From ZC4RG20 sp963782445 (GTDB taxonomy: Bacteria > Pseudomonadota > Gammaproteobacteria > Steroidobacterales > Rariloculaceae): a DNA stretch of 64,000 bases. The notes under the pieces are model-generated. The model was given only the letters and a program-made list of their open reading frames with translations. It was not told the origin of the DNA and ran no database searches. The stretch spans positions 4,350,073 through 4,414,072 of the forward strand of contig CAWAJM010000001.1 in NCBI GenBank assembly GCA_963782445.1, read 5' to 3'. The position numbers were made by a program, and so were the translations under genes. Positions 17,356 through 27,200 of this stretch are shown here, piece after piece. The stretch's first letter is position 1; the number at the start of each line of letters is the position of its first letter.

Positions 17356-17624
17356 TCGGGGGAAAGCTCAGAGCGCGGCCGCACGCTCTCGTCTTCGCAG
17401 CACCTGCGGCCATAGGTAATCGCCACCCTTCTCTTGAATGGGATATTGGGCGCGATTGATGCATTTGGGCCCGAATGGATTGTCTAACCCCTTCAATAGA
17501 AGCAAGAAAACGATGCCGAAGCAACGGATTTCCTCTCGCCCGCCATAGGGGAGTATCATTTTGGAGACAGGGGGCCGCGAGCGCCCGGTTTTGTGGCAAA
17601 GGGGATTAGGAGCGACGAGACCCG

Positions 17625-18602
17625 ATGATTAGAAACCGTCGCCAGTTCTTGCTCGATTTCGCTCGAGCCGGTACGGCCATCGCCGCCTTCGGAGGACTTC
17701 GATCGGCGGGCGGCCAGACGGTCGCAAAGACTCGAGCCGCCCCGGCGGCGAGCGAACCGCTCACCGCGACCGCTCTACGCGACGGCCTATTCCAGATTTC
17801 GGGCGCAGGCGGCAACGTGGTCGTGCGTCCGAGTTCGGATGGTCTCCTGCTGGTCGACAGCGGCTCCGCGGATCGCGCCCAGCAGTTGCAGCACCTCCTC
17901 GAGACGGAGCACGGCAAGATACCCGTCAGTCTCTTGTTCAATACCCACTGGCATGTCTCGCATACCGGGGGGAACGATCTGTTCGGCCGCGCCCATCCGA
18001 CGATCGTCGCGCACGAAAACACGCGCCTCTGGATGAGCACGAAGTTCTTCGTCGATTGGCAGGACCGCCGTTATTTGCCGCGCGCGCCGGAAGCGCGCCC
18101 CAACAAGACCTTCTTTCCTTCGGATCCGCAGCCGCTCGAGGTCTCTTTCGGCGGCAAGCGCGTAGTCTACAGCTATCTGCGCGGCGCGCACACGGACGGC
18201 GATATCTACGTTTCGTTTCCCGAGAGCAACGTCATCGTCGCGGGCGGCGCGGCCGTCGCGGGGCGCTACCCGATCCTGGACTACATCACGGGCGGCTGGA
18301 TCGGCGGTCTGGTCGACGCGACTCAGACCCTCATCGACATGTCCGACACGGAGACGCTCATCGTCCCCGCCGCAGGTCCTGCCCTGCATCGCGCGGACCT
18401 CGAAGCACAGCACGAGATGCTCTCGACCGTCCGCGTGCGCATCGAGACGATGGCGAACAAGGGCATGGGCATCGACGACATCATCGCCGCGGACATCACT
18501 AAAGAGTTCGATGCGCAGTTCGGCACGGATGTCGCTTTGTTCATCACGAACATCTACCGAGGAATCTGGTGGGGAGGCAGGCTTCGCGGAGCCGCAGCGT
18601 GA
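17625..18602 (+). CDS. Exported metallo-beta-lactamase-fold protein with altered metal motif
   Basis: A 325-residue protein with an N-terminal RRQFLLDFARAG export signal of Tat type. The fold is clear from LLVDSGSADRAQQL, NTHWHVSHTGGN, RGAHTDGDIYVSFPESNVI and the terminal helical part. The normal HxHxDH motif reads His108-Trp-His110-Val-Ser112-His113: the metal-binding Asp is replaced by Ser. Other ligands (His190-region AHTDGD) are present. It may bind one metal or use it differently. It is first in an operon with the DUF1592, DUF1552 and ankyrin genes; only 3 bases separate it from the next start. Confidence 0.88.
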   Translation: MIRNRRQFLLDFARAGTAIAAFGGLRSAGGQTVAKTRAAPAASEPLTATALRDGLFQISGAGGNVVVRPSSDGLLLVDSGSADRAQQLQHLLETEHGKIPVSLLFNTHWHVSHTGGNDLFGRAHPTIVAHENTRLWMSTKFFVDWQDRRYLPRAPEARPNKTFFPSDPQPLEVSFGGKRVVYSYLRGAHTDGDIYVSFPESNVIVAGGAAVAGRYPILDYITGGWIGGLVDATQTLIDMSDTETLIVPAAGPALHRADLEAQHEMLSTVRVRIETMANKGMGIDDIIAADITKEFDAQFGTDVALFITNIYRGIWWGGRLRGAAA

Positions 18603-18605
18603 ACC

Positions 18606-21071
18606 GTGAAACGCATTCTTAAGACATCGTGTGTGACGGTGGCGGCGTTTTCGCTGCTCGCCGCCTGCAGCAAGTCGCCCGAGGAGGCCGTCGCCAGCCG
18701 CTGGGGGTTCTTCCACCAGTACTGCACCGACTGTCACAACGACCTCGACCTCACAGGCGGGCTTTCGCTCGAGAACAAATCGCCGTCCGACGTCACCAAA
18801 GATCCGGCGCTGTTCGAGCACGTGATCCGCAAGCTGCGGGGGAGCCTGATGCCGCCGCCCGGAGGGCCGCACCCGCCGCGCGAGCAAGTACACGCCTTCG
18901 TCTCGGCTCTGGAGGCCGACATCGACAAGGCGGCCAAGAAGCGGGGCCCGATGCCCGGTCATGTCGCGATTCATCGGCTGAGCCGAACGGAATACGCGGC
19001 CAGCGTCGAGAACCTGCTCGGCGTAAAGATCGACGCGGAGAAGCTGTTGCCGGCGGATGCGGTCAGCGATGGCTTCGACAACGTCGCCGACGTGCTGCGC
19101 GTCTCGCCCACCTACCTCGATCAGTACATCGAAGCCGCGCGGGAGATCAGCATGAAAGCCGTCGGTAATGCCGGTGGCCAGCTGACCCGCACGGAGTATC
19201 TTCCAAGCGCCGACGACTACACGCGTCATATCGACGGCCTGCCGTTGGGCACGCGGGGCGGCGTGCTCGCCCGGCACTACTTCCCGGCCGATGGCGATTA
19301 CGTGTTTACGCTCGGTGTTTCCTCCGAATTGGGCGCCGAGCTCAGAGCCTATCCGCAGGGCTGGCTCCCCTACCGCACCCATGTCGTGCTGACGATCGAC
19401 GACAAGAAGGCGTTCGAGGGCGAACTGGGCGGCGAGGACGACCTGAGAGCGGTCGACCAGAAGCTGATCTCGGCCGTCAACGCCATCAAGGATCGGTTCC
19501 GCAACATTCGCGTGCCGGTCAAGGCGGGCTACCACACGGTCGGCGCCACGTTCGTCGCCCGCAGCCACGCCGAATCGGACTACGAACTGCAGAGCCTGAT
19601 CCCCGGCGAAGGCATTCCCGACGTTCCGCAGATGTTGGGCATGGAGATCGTCGGCCCCTACAACGCAAAGGGCATCAGCAAGCCGACCGAGAGCCGCCGG
19701 CGCATCTTCATTTGCCATCCGGAGACCGCGAAGGACGAGCCGGCCTGCGCGAGGCGCATCCTGACGCACCTCGCGACGCTCGCGTTTCGTCGCCCCGTGA
19801 CCGACGCGGATATGGACAGGCTGCTGAAGTTCTACAACCGCGGCCGGCAGCTCGGCGGGTTCGATACGGGCATCCAGAAGGCCGTGATGGCCATCCTGGC
19901 GAGCACGGACTTTCTGTATCGCGTGGAGTCCGAGGACGTTCCCGCCGGCGTGAAGCCCGGCCAGCCCTATCGGCTCACGGACCTCGAACTCGCCTCGCGG
20001 CTCTCCTTCCTCATGTGGAGCCAGGGACCGGATGCCGAGCTGCTGTCGCTCGCGGAAAAGGGCCGCCTCAGCGATCCCGACGTTTTCGATCAGCAGATCG
20101 ACCGCATGTTCGCCGACCCGCGCTCGAAATCGCTCGTCACCAACTTCGCGTTCCAGTGGCTCGGGCTGCGGACCCTCGATACGGTGGACCCCGATCCCGC
20201 GCTGTTCCCGAATTTCGACAACGACCTGCGCCGGGCCTTCGTGCGGGAAATGGATCTGTTTCTCGGCAGCATCCTGCGGGACAAGCACCGCAGCGTCGTG
20301 GATCTGTTGACGGCGAAGTACACGTTCGTCAACGAGCGGCTCGCGCGTCACTACGGCATCAGCGGCATCCGCGGGGACCGGTTCCGCCGCGTGGAGCTCA
20401 AGGACCCGCGCCGCTGGGGATTGTTCGGCAAAGGCGCCGTGCTCATGGCGACGTCATATCCCGATCGTACGTCCCCGGTCCTGCGCGGCGCGTGGATCAT
20501 GGACCATTTGCTCGGTACGCCGCCGGCGTCGCCGCCGAAGGGCGTCAACACCACGCTGCCGGATTCGACGCTCGAGAACCCGAAGTCCGTGCGCCAACGG
20601 CTCGCTCTGCACCGCTCGAATCCCTCCTGTAACCACTGCCACGGCGTCATGGACCCGCTCGGCCAGGCGCTCGAGAACTTCAACGCGATCGGCGAGTGGC
20701 GCCTGCGCGAGCGCGATACCGGCGTGCCCGTCGATCCCACGGGCGAGTTGGCGGACGGCAGAAAGGTCACGGGCCCGATCGATTTGCGCGATGCCCTGAC
20801 CGGCAACCCCCAGCAGTACGTGCAGACAGTAGTGGAAAAGCTCATGACTTTCGCACTCGGCCGCACCGTCGAGTACTACGACATGCCGACGGTGCGCGCG
20901 ATCGTGCGCGATTCGGCCCGCAGCAATTACTCGTTCCTGTCCATTATCAAGGGCGTCGCCAAGAGCCCGGCGTTCCGAATGCGCAGCCAACCGAAGGCGC
21001 AGGAGGAAGAAACGGTGGCGAGCGCCGAGAGCGGCAAGTCGCGCAGCGGCGAGTCAGCAGGAGGAGACTGA
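18606..21071 (+). CDS. DUF1592/DUF1588/DUF1585 cytochrome-like lipoprotein
   Basis: An 821-residue secreted lipoprotein (LLAAC, acylated Cys21). Cys40-T-D-Cys43-His44 is a c-type haem site in a cytochrome-like N-terminal segment. It is followed by the DUF1587, DUF1595 and DUF1592 regions (HRLSRTEYAASVENLLGV; LDQYIEAAREIS), then DUF1588 and DUF1585 (GVMDPLGQALENFNAIGEWR). A second Cys675-N-H-Cys678-His679 lies near the end. Such proteins are known from Planctomycetes and soil Proteobacteria, and their enzymatic role is not established. GTG 18606 follows the upstream stop after 3 bases; the stop overlaps the next start. Confidence 0.9.
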   Translation: MKRILKTSCVTVAAFSLLAACSKSPEEAVASRWGFFHQYCTDCHNDLDLTGGLSLENKSPSDVTKDPALFEHVIRKLRGSLMPPPGGPHPPREQVHAFVSALEADIDKAAKKRGPMPGHVAIHRLSRTEYAASVENLLGVKIDAEKLLPADAVSDGFDNVADVLRVSPTYLDQYIEAAREISMKAVGNAGGQLTRTEYLPSADDYTRHIDGLPLGTRGGVLARHYFPADGDYVFTLGVSSELGAELRAYPQGWLPYRTHVVLTIDDKKAFEGELGGEDDLRAVDQKLISAVNAIKDRFRNIRVPVKAGYHTVGATFVARSHAESDYELQSLIPGEGIPDVPQMLGMEIVGPYNAKGISKPTESRRRIFICHPETAKDEPACARRILTHLATLAFRRPVTDADMDRLLKFYNRGRQLGGFDTGIQKAVMAILASTDFLYRVESEDVPAGVKPGQPYRLTDLELASRLSFLMWSQGPDAELLSLAEKGRLSDPDVFDQQIDRMFADPRSKSLVTNFAFQWLGLRTLDTVDPDPALFPNFDNDLRRAFVREMDLFLGSILRDKHRSVVDLLTAKYTFVNERLARHYGISGIRGDRFRRVELKDPRRWGLFGKGAVLMATSYPDRTSPVLRGAWIMDHLLGTPPASPPKGVNTTLPDSTLENPKSVRQRLALHRSNPSCNHCHGVMDPLGQALENFNAIGEWRLRERDTGVPVDPTGELADGRKVTGPIDLRDALTGNPQQYVQTVVEKLMTFALGRTVEYYDMPTVRAIVRDSARSNYSFLSIIKGVAKSPAFRMRSQPKAQEEETVASAESGKSRSGESAGGD

Positions 21072-22417
21072 TGTTTATCACGAAGAAGCACCTATCGCGG
21101 CGAACCTTTCTTCAGGCCGGAGGCGTAACGGTCGCGTTGCCGCTGCTGAGCGCCATGGTGCCGGCAAGAACGGCCCTGGCCCAGACGGCCGCGGCCGTGA
21201 AGCCGAGGATGGGCTTCTTCTACCTGCCCCACGGGGCGATCATGGACAACACCCACTGGGGCAAGTCCATGAATCGTTGGACGCCGGATAAGGTGGGGCG
21301 CGACTTCGATTTCAAGAAGATCATCGAGCCCTTCAAACCGCATCAAAGCCAGATGACGGTCGTCAGCGGCCTCGGCAACCACCCGGCGGAAAGCTCGGCC
21401 GTCCACGCGATCATTCCGGGCACATGGCTCAGTTGCGTGCACCCGCGCCGCTCGCAGTCGCCATATGCCGGCGTCACGATCGACCAGATCGCCGCGCGCC
21501 ACATCGGTCAGGCCACGCCGCTGCCTTCGTTGGAAATCGCGACCGCGGTGCGCGGCGGCAGCTCTTCCTGCGATGCCAGTTATGGCTGCAGCTACGCGCG
21601 GACCATCTCGTTCCGGACTCACACGACGCCGCTGCCGATGGAAACCGATCCCGGCAAAGTGTTCGAGAAGATCTTCGGCCGCGGCCACACGCCGGCCGAG
21701 CGCAAGGACATCTCGGAAGACTTCACAAGCGTTCTCGACATGGTGCAGTCCGAGGCCTCGTCCCTGCGGCGCAAGATCGGGCCAGGAGACCGGGCGATCG
21801 TCGACGACTATCTCGACAGCGTGCGCGAGATCGAGCGCCGAATTCAACTGCTCGGCCAGCGCGACCTCTCGAACGTCGATCTGCCGAAGATCCCCGTGGC
21901 GGAGCCGGCCTTCCCCGATCACCTGAAGCTGATGTTCGATCTGCTGACCGTCGCTTATCAGACGAACATGACGCGAATCGCAACGTTCATCCAGGTCGCC
22001 GAAGTCAGCAACCAGTCATATGCGTTCGTCGGCGTGCCCGATGCCTTCCATCCGCTCTCGCACCACGGCGAAAAGAAGGACGCGATGGAGAAGCTGGCCG
22101 TCATTCAGCGTTACCACAGCCAGATGTTCGCCGACTTCCTGGCAAAGCTTTCGACGATGCCGGACGGCGATGCAGGCTCTATGTTGGACAACTCGATCTT
22201 CCTATACGGCAGCAACATGAGCAACAGCAACAATCACGATACGTTCCCGTTGCCGACGCTCGTGTTCGGCCACGGCGGCGGCACGATCAAAGGAAACCAG
22301 CATCTGCGCTACCCCGATCATACGCCCCTTGCCAACGTGCTCTTCACCTTGCTGCTGCGCGCGGGCGTGCCCGTCGAATCGATCGGTGACAGCAACAGCG
22401 AGCTAACGGAGATTTGA
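21071..22417 (+). CDS. DUF1552 Tat-exported protein
   Basis: A 448-residue protein whose N terminus has a Tat signal (SRRTFLQAGGVTVALPLL). The body matches the DUF1552 family by FYLPHGAIMDNTHWG, GLGNHPAESSAVHA and the ending LPTLVFGHGGGTIKGNQHL. DUF1552 proteins resemble the sulfatase/alkaline-phosphatase-like DUF1501 group and nearly always sit next to DUF1592 genes, so the two products probably act together in the periplasm. The ATG overlaps the preceding stop (TGATG). Confidence 0.9.
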   Translation: MFITKKHLSRRTFLQAGGVTVALPLLSAMVPARTALAQTAAAVKPRMGFFYLPHGAIMDNTHWGKSMNRWTPDKVGRDFDFKKIIEPFKPHQSQMTVVSGLGNHPAESSAVHAIIPGTWLSCVHPRRSQSPYAGVTIDQIAARHIGQATPLPSLEIATAVRGGSSSCDASYGCSYARTISFRTHTTPLPMETDPGKVFEKIFGRGHTPAERKDISEDFTSVLDMVQSEASSLRRKIGPGDRAIVDDYLDSVREIERRIQLLGQRDLSNVDLPKIPVAEPAFPDHLKLMFDLLTVAYQTNMTRIATFIQVAEVSNQSYAFVGVPDAFHPLSHHGEKKDAMEKLAVIQRYHSQMFADFLAKLSTMPDGDAGSMLDNSIFLYGSNMSNSNNHDTFPLPTLVFGHGGGTIKGNQHLRYPDHTPLANVLFTLLLRAGVPVESIGDSNSELTEI

Positions 22418-22419
22418 GC

Positions 22420-24003
22420 ATGAAGCGATGGCGCAGGCGTGTGCTCGAGGCACGGCTGCAAACGGCCTTGGCGGGGCTGCTGCTGCTCGGGGCATGCACC
22501 TCCGTCCTGGCGGCCGAGCTCGTCGACGACGCGCAAAAGAACGACACTCAGGCGGTCATCGCCGATCTCGCGCATGGCAGCGACGTCAACACGCGGGCGG
22601 GCGACGGCACCACTGCGCTGCATTGGGCCGTCTACAACGGCAACGTGGGGCTCGTAGACCGGCTCGTCGCCGCGGGCGCCAACGTCAACGCCAAGAACAT
22701 CTACGGCGCGACCCCGCTGCGGCAGGCCGCGGTCACGGGCGATGCCGCGGTCGTCAAGACGTTGCTCGATGCCGGCGCCGCCGTCGACGAGCCCGGTCCC
22801 GACGGCGAGACGGCGCTCATGGTGGCCGCGCGCGGGAACGGCGTCGAGGCGGCGAAGCTGCTCATCGAGCATGGCGCGAACGTCAACGCTCACGAACAGT
22901 GGAAGGGCCAGACGGCCTTGATCTACGCCGCCGCGGAAAGCCAGCCCGAGATGATCAAGCTGCTGCTCGAGCACGGCGCAAACCCCAACGCGCAGTCGAA
23001 GCCCAATGTGTGGCAACGGCAGGTGTCCGCCGAACGCCGGCGGATGTACCGGCCGATCGGCGGCCTCACGGCCCTGATGTATGCGGCGCGGCAAGGCTGC
23101 GTCGAGTGCGCTCGCGCGCTCGTCGAGGGCGGGGCGGACCCGGATTTGTCGAACCCTCGAAACGTCGTGCCGCTCATCGTCGCGCTCGAGAATTTCCACT
23201 TCGACCTCGCGGCTTACCTCGTGAAGGCGGGCGCGACGCTGGACATCTGGGACTGGTGGGGACGGTCGCCGCTGTATGTGGCCGTCGACATGGACACCAT
23301 ACCGCGCGGCGGCCGCCCGGACCGCCGCTCGACGGACAAGACGACGGCCCTGGATGTCGTCAAGCAGATTCTCGAGGCCGGGGCCAACCCCAATCTCCAG
23401 CTCAAGCTCACGCCGCCGTATCGGGCCCGCCCCCAGGACCGCGGCTGCGACGGCATGCTGACGACGGGCGCCACGGCGCTTTTGCGTGCCGCGAAAACCT
23501 TCGATGTGCCCGCGATGAAGGTGCTGCTCGCGCACGGCGCGCGCTGGAATCTGCCCAACGACGCCGGCGTCACGCCGGTCATGGCCGCGGCCGGCTACGG
23601 CTCCGTGGAATGCGACATCAGGGTCTACGGCAATCACTACATGTCGGGCGACGTCCAAGCGAAGTCGATCGCCGCGCTCCAGGTGCTCCTCGATGCCGGG
23701 GCCGACATCAATGCCCGGACGACCGGTGGGCGGCGCGGACATGGGCCGGGTCAAACAGCCCTTTTCGGCGCCGCGTTCTGGGGCTGGGACGACGTCGTGA
23801 AGTACCTCGCCGAGCACGGCGCCAAGATCGACGCGAAGGACGAGAAAGGCAGGACGGCGCTCGACGCGGCCCTCGGCCGAGCCGGCGGACACGGCCGCGG
23901 TCAGTCGATCATGGTCTTCGATGAGACGGCCAAGACCCTTAAGACCTTGTGCAGCGCAAGCCGCGATTGCGATGTGTCCGTGCTGGCGGGATCGACGAGC
24001 TAG
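22420..24003 (+). CDS. Secreted ankyrin-repeat protein
   Basis: A 527-residue protein with a signal peptide (LAGLLLLGACTSVLAAE; a possible lipoprotein Cys27) followed by about nine ankyrin repeats, for example DGTTALHWAVYNGNVGLVDR, IYGATPLRQAAVTGDAAVV and DGETALMVAARGNGVEAA. Ankyrin repeats bind proteins, so it may scaffold the DUF1592 and DUF1552 products, with which it shares the operon (2-base gap, ATG 22420 after GGAG). The central insertion (about residues 190-210 and 290-350) breaks the repeat spacing. It is the last gene of the operon. Confidence 0.9.
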   Translation: MKRWRRRVLEARLQTALAGLLLLGACTSVLAAELVDDAQKNDTQAVIADLAHGSDVNTRAGDGTTALHWAVYNGNVGLVDRLVAAGANVNAKNIYGATPLRQAAVTGDAAVVKTLLDAGAAVDEPGPDGETALMVAARGNGVEAAKLLIEHGANVNAHEQWKGQTALIYAAAESQPEMIKLLLEHGANPNAQSKPNVWQRQVSAERRRMYRPIGGLTALMYAARQGCVECARALVEGGADPDLSNPRNVVPLIVALENFHFDLAAYLVKAGATLDIWDWWGRSPLYVAVDMDTIPRGGRPDRRSTDKTTALDVVKQILEAGANPNLQLKLTPPYRARPQDRGCDGMLTTGATALLRAAKTFDVPAMKVLLAHGARWNLPNDAGVTPVMAAAGYGSVECDIRVYGNHYMSGDVQAKSIAALQVLLDAGADINARTTGGRRGHGPGQTALFGAAFWGWDDVVKYLAEHGAKIDAKDEKGRTALDAALGRAGGHGRGQSIMVFDETAKTLKTLCSASRDCDVSVLAGSTS

Positions 24004-24275
24004 GCGCGTCTCGCGGCACTCGGAGCAGCGCGTGTACTGGGACGGGAGCGTGATGTTCCCCAGCGTTCCGAAACCGGTGCGATCGACTAGAAATATGGCC
24101 GGCGACTTGAAACACGCCTACGCTAGGCTCGGAACGAAGCACCGCGGGCCGGCGGGACGGGCATTATGTTCAGTCGGACCGAGCCTGCGCAGTTCCTAAA
24201 GCTTTTCGCCGCACGCGCCGACATATTGACCGTTGCGCGGGCCGACCCAGAAGCCGGCGTTTCAAAGCCGCGGCC

Positions 24276-25850
24276 GTGGGAGCCCGGCAACCGAGCGCAG
24301 CGAAAACGGAGTTTTTCTTGCTAACGGCAGAACTGAGAAGGCAGCTCGAGTCCTGCAACACCTTGCCGAGCCCGCCCAGCGTCGCAACGAAGATCATTCG
24401 GCTCGCGAACGACCCGGAAGCCGACATCGCGCGAATTGCACAGGTGCTCGCGCTCGATCCCGCGATCACGGCCAAAATCCTTCGCATTGCAAACTCGCCC
24501 ATGTACTCGCGCCAGCGCAAAACCGAAAATTTGCGGCAGGCTCTGATGGTTATGGGGCTGAACGCCACGATTTCGCTCGCCCTGTCTTTTTCGCTGCTGA
24601 AGTCTTGGCAGAGCGACGAGGACTCGGGCGGCCTCGATTACCCGCTCTACTGGCGACGCGCGCTGCTTGCCGCGACCTCTAGCCACGTGCTCGCGAAGGC
24701 CATCGGGGTGAAGGACGGTGAGGAGCTGTTTCTCGCCTGCCTGATTCAAGACATCGGCTTGATGGCGCTGGACCGCACGGTGCCGCACCTGTACGAGGGG
24801 CTCGGTGCCGAGCAGGTCCGCCACTCTGTGCTGATTGCCCGCGAGCGCGAGCGCCTCGGCGTCGACCATGCCGTCGTGAGCGGCTGGCTGCTCGATAATT
24901 GGCACTTCCCGGAACGCACGCAGGCCGTCGTGGCTGCGAGCCACGACCCCGAGAAGCTGCCGCGGCAAACCGCGAACGGCGTATTCGCCCGCTGCGTCGC
25001 GCTCGCGAGCCTGATCGCGGAAGTATTTCTCGATGACGCCGATGAAAGAAGTTTTGCGGCGCTCGCGGACTGCGCGCAAGCGTATCTCGCACTCGACAAG
25101 GAAGTGCTCAGCGACCTGCTGGCCGAGATCCGCAGCATAATCCCGGATGCCGAGAGCATCTTCGCCACGGAGATCCTGTCGGCCGAAAGATCCGATCAGA
25201 TCATCGAGGAGGCGCGCGAAGCTTTGATTCTGCGCAATCTGCAAGCCCTCCAGGTTGTCGACCAATTGAAAGTGAGCACCGAGTCACTCGAGAAGCGTAC
25301 ACGCCGGCTCGAGGAGACCAATAGGCGCGATCCGCTCACGCGCCTCTATAACCGCTCTTATCTCGATCAGTACCTGCAGGACGCTTTCGAGAGGAGCACG
25401 CGCGACGGCAGCCCTCTCAGCATCGCGTTCGCCGATCTCGACCGGTTCAAGTCGGTGAACGACACGTTCGGCCATACGGCCGGCGACCAGATTCTCATGA
25501 CGACGGCGAATGTGCTCAAGACGAACGTGCGCATCTCGGACGTGGTCGCGCGCTACGGCGGGGAGGAGTTCATGCTGGTGTTTCCATGCACCGGCTATGC
25601 GCTGCTCAAGGCGATCTGCGAGCGCGTCGTGTGCGCGTTCCAGGAGACGCGGCACGATGTCGGCGTGAAGCGCGACTTGAGCGTGACCGTATCGATCGGC
25701 ATGGCAACGCACAACGAAACGCACAAGTTCCGCAGCGTCGACGAGCTCGTGAAGGGCGCAGACAAGGCCCTATATACGGCTAAGCTTCAGGGCCGCAATC
25801 GCAGCGTGTCGTTCGAACTCGCCGCGACGGGCACGCTCGCCTACATGTAG
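24276..25850 (+). CDS. HDOD-GGDEF protein, probable diguanylate cyclase
   Basis: A cytoplasmic signalling protein. Residues about 20-220 are an HDOD domain (LPSPPSVATKIIRLANDPEA, ILRIANSPMYSR), followed by a coiled-coil linker near 320-350 and a GGDEF domain with the active motif GGEEF at 428-432. An RxxD inhibitory site (RISD) lies five residues before it, so product feedback by cyclic di-GMP is likely. The start is uncertain: GTG 24276 gives 524 residues, but TTG 24318, eight bases after GGAG, gives 510 and begins nearer the HDOD domain. HDOD-GGDEF fusions link c-di-GMP to other signalling; no partner gene is adjacent. Confidence 0.92.
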   Translation: MGARQPSAAKTEFFLLTAELRRQLESCNTLPSPPSVATKIIRLANDPEADIARIAQVLALDPAITAKILRIANSPMYSRQRKTENLRQALMVMGLNATISLALSFSLLKSWQSDEDSGGLDYPLYWRRALLAATSSHVLAKAIGVKDGEELFLACLIQDIGLMALDRTVPHLYEGLGAEQVRHSVLIARERERLGVDHAVVSGWLLDNWHFPERTQAVVAASHDPEKLPRQTANGVFARCVALASLIAEVFLDDADERSFAALADCAQAYLALDKEVLSDLLAEIRSIIPDAESIFATEILSAERSDQIIEEAREALILRNLQALQVVDQLKVSTESLEKRTRRLEETNRRDPLTRLYNRSYLDQYLQDAFERSTRDGSPLSIAFADLDRFKSVNDTFGHTAGDQILMTTANVLKTNVRISDVVARYGGEEFMLVFPCTGYALLKAICERVVCAFQETRHDVGVKRDLSVTVSIGMATHNETHKFRSVDELVKGADKALYTAKLQGRNRSVSFELAATGTLAYM

Positions 25851-25967
25851 CCTGGTTCGGCGCGGCCGGATGACCTGACGAGGGCCACGAGTCTCTATCG
25901 GCCGGAACCGGCGGGCCCGGCTTGGCTGCCACAAGGTCCGCTCGGCCTTGAAGCGCCCTCCGGAGGC

Positions 25968-26795
25968 TCAAGTGTTCCCGCGCTCCCACATCTCCATGAA
26001 GTCGTATGCCGACATGAGGCGACGATGCCGCTCCTCAACGTGCACGCGGGTGTTCGGATCCGTGGTGATATAGAACTGGCCCGCGGCAACTGCGGCCACG
26101 ATTCGGCGCGCCACCTCGTCGGGCTTCATCCCGGCAGCCGTATCGGGCGGGGTCGTCGCATACTCGTTCGGCCCGCCCAGGCTGCCTCGATGCTGTGCCG
26201 AGGTGACGTAGAAATCGCTGCTGACGGGGCCCGGCGTCACGACGGAAATTCCGATCGGGCTGCCTTGGAGCTCGTACTCGAGCGCCTCCGAGACCGCGAC
26301 GATCGCGCTCTTCGACGCGGCATAGACACCGTTGCGCCGATCCCTGACCACGAGGCCCGAGATCGACGCCGTGTTGACGATGTGGCCGGCCTCGCCATTG
26401 GCTCGCATCTTGGGCAGGAACGAGCGGACGCCGTGAAGGACACCGTAGAGGTTGACTCCGAGGAGCCACTCCCAAACGTCATCCTCGACGTTCTCGATGA
26501 GCGGGCCGCGGATAAATACCGCGGCGTTATTCATGAGCAGGTTGATCTTTCCGAAGCGGCGCTCGATTCGCTCCGCCGCGGCCTCGACCTCGGCCGCTAC
26601 GGAAACGTCGACGTGGATCGGGAGGGCCTCTGCGCCGAGCGCCTCGACCTCTCGAGTCGCCGCATCGAGCGGCTCGGCCCGCAGGTCGAGCAGCGCCACC
26701 GACATGCCTTCGTGCGCGAAGGCCTTCGCGCAGGCGAGGCCGATGCCCGAAGCCGCGCCCGTGACCACCGCGACCTTGTCTTTGAACTCCCGCAT
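25968..26795 (-). CDS. Short-chain dehydrogenase/reductase (SDR)
   Basis: A 275-residue NAD(P)-dependent oxidoreductase of the classical SDR type. The cofactor motif is TGAASGIG near residue 12, LMNNAAV is the structural Asn motif near 90, and the catalytic Ser-Tyr-Lys appear in TASISG and YAASKSA. Asp36-region LLDLRAEPLD favours NAD over NADP by common rules, but this is not certain. Cytoplasmic. It stands alone, so the substrate is not indicated. Confidence 0.93.
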   Translation of the reverse strand: MREFKDKVAVVTGAASGIGLACAKAFAHEGMSVALLDLRAEPLDAATREVEALGAEALPIHVDVSVAAEVEAAAERIERRFGKINLLMNNAAVFIRGPLIENVEDDVWEWLLGVNLYGVLHGVRSFLPKMRANGEAGHIVNTASISGLVVRDRRNGVYAASKSAIVAVSEALEYELQGSPIGISVVTPGPVSSDFYVTSAQHRGSLGGPNEYATTPPDTAAGMKPDEVARRIVAAVAAGQFYITTDPNTRVHVEERHRRLMSAYDFMEMWERGNT

Positions 26796-27200
26796 TTCCC
26801 GGGCCCGCCGCTGCCTCGACCGGCTGAGTATAGACGACAGTGCCGCAGGGCCTGCGATTTTGTCGGTCTTCGGTTAGAGCAAGTGCCGTGCCGGCGACCG
26901 GTTCGTGGATCCGCCAAGTTCCGCCGGCCGACCCGCATAAAGCCCTTGCGGCACTGACGGCCGCCCGACTACTTCGCGTAAGGGACGCACGGCGGCCTGC
27001 GATTCCGTACTCATGGCCGTTCGCCGTTCCTCGTAATCGTCCGCGATTTAGGACGGGCACGAAGCGGTTGACGGACAATTCGGTATTTATGAGTTGCGCT
27101 AATCCGTCCGTCGGCTAGGATGGCCCGAGAGTCCTGGAAGTACTTGTGACGGCGTCGCCGTGCCGCAATTTGCGGTTCATAGAACAGTTGGGGTCAAACA
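26796..27200. other. Intergenic region, no gene recognised
   Basis: About 400 bases between the divergent SDR gene and the zinc-ribbon gene. Frames that cross it have irregular codon use and no recognisable sequence. It should hold the promoters of both neighbours. No hairpin or repeat stands out. Confidence 0.4.

Noticed and set aside
17368..17559. 63-codon minus-strand frame in the gap before the MBL-fold gene
   Set aside because: No family features and no ribosome site; the local AT-rich patch makes a short open frame unremarkable.
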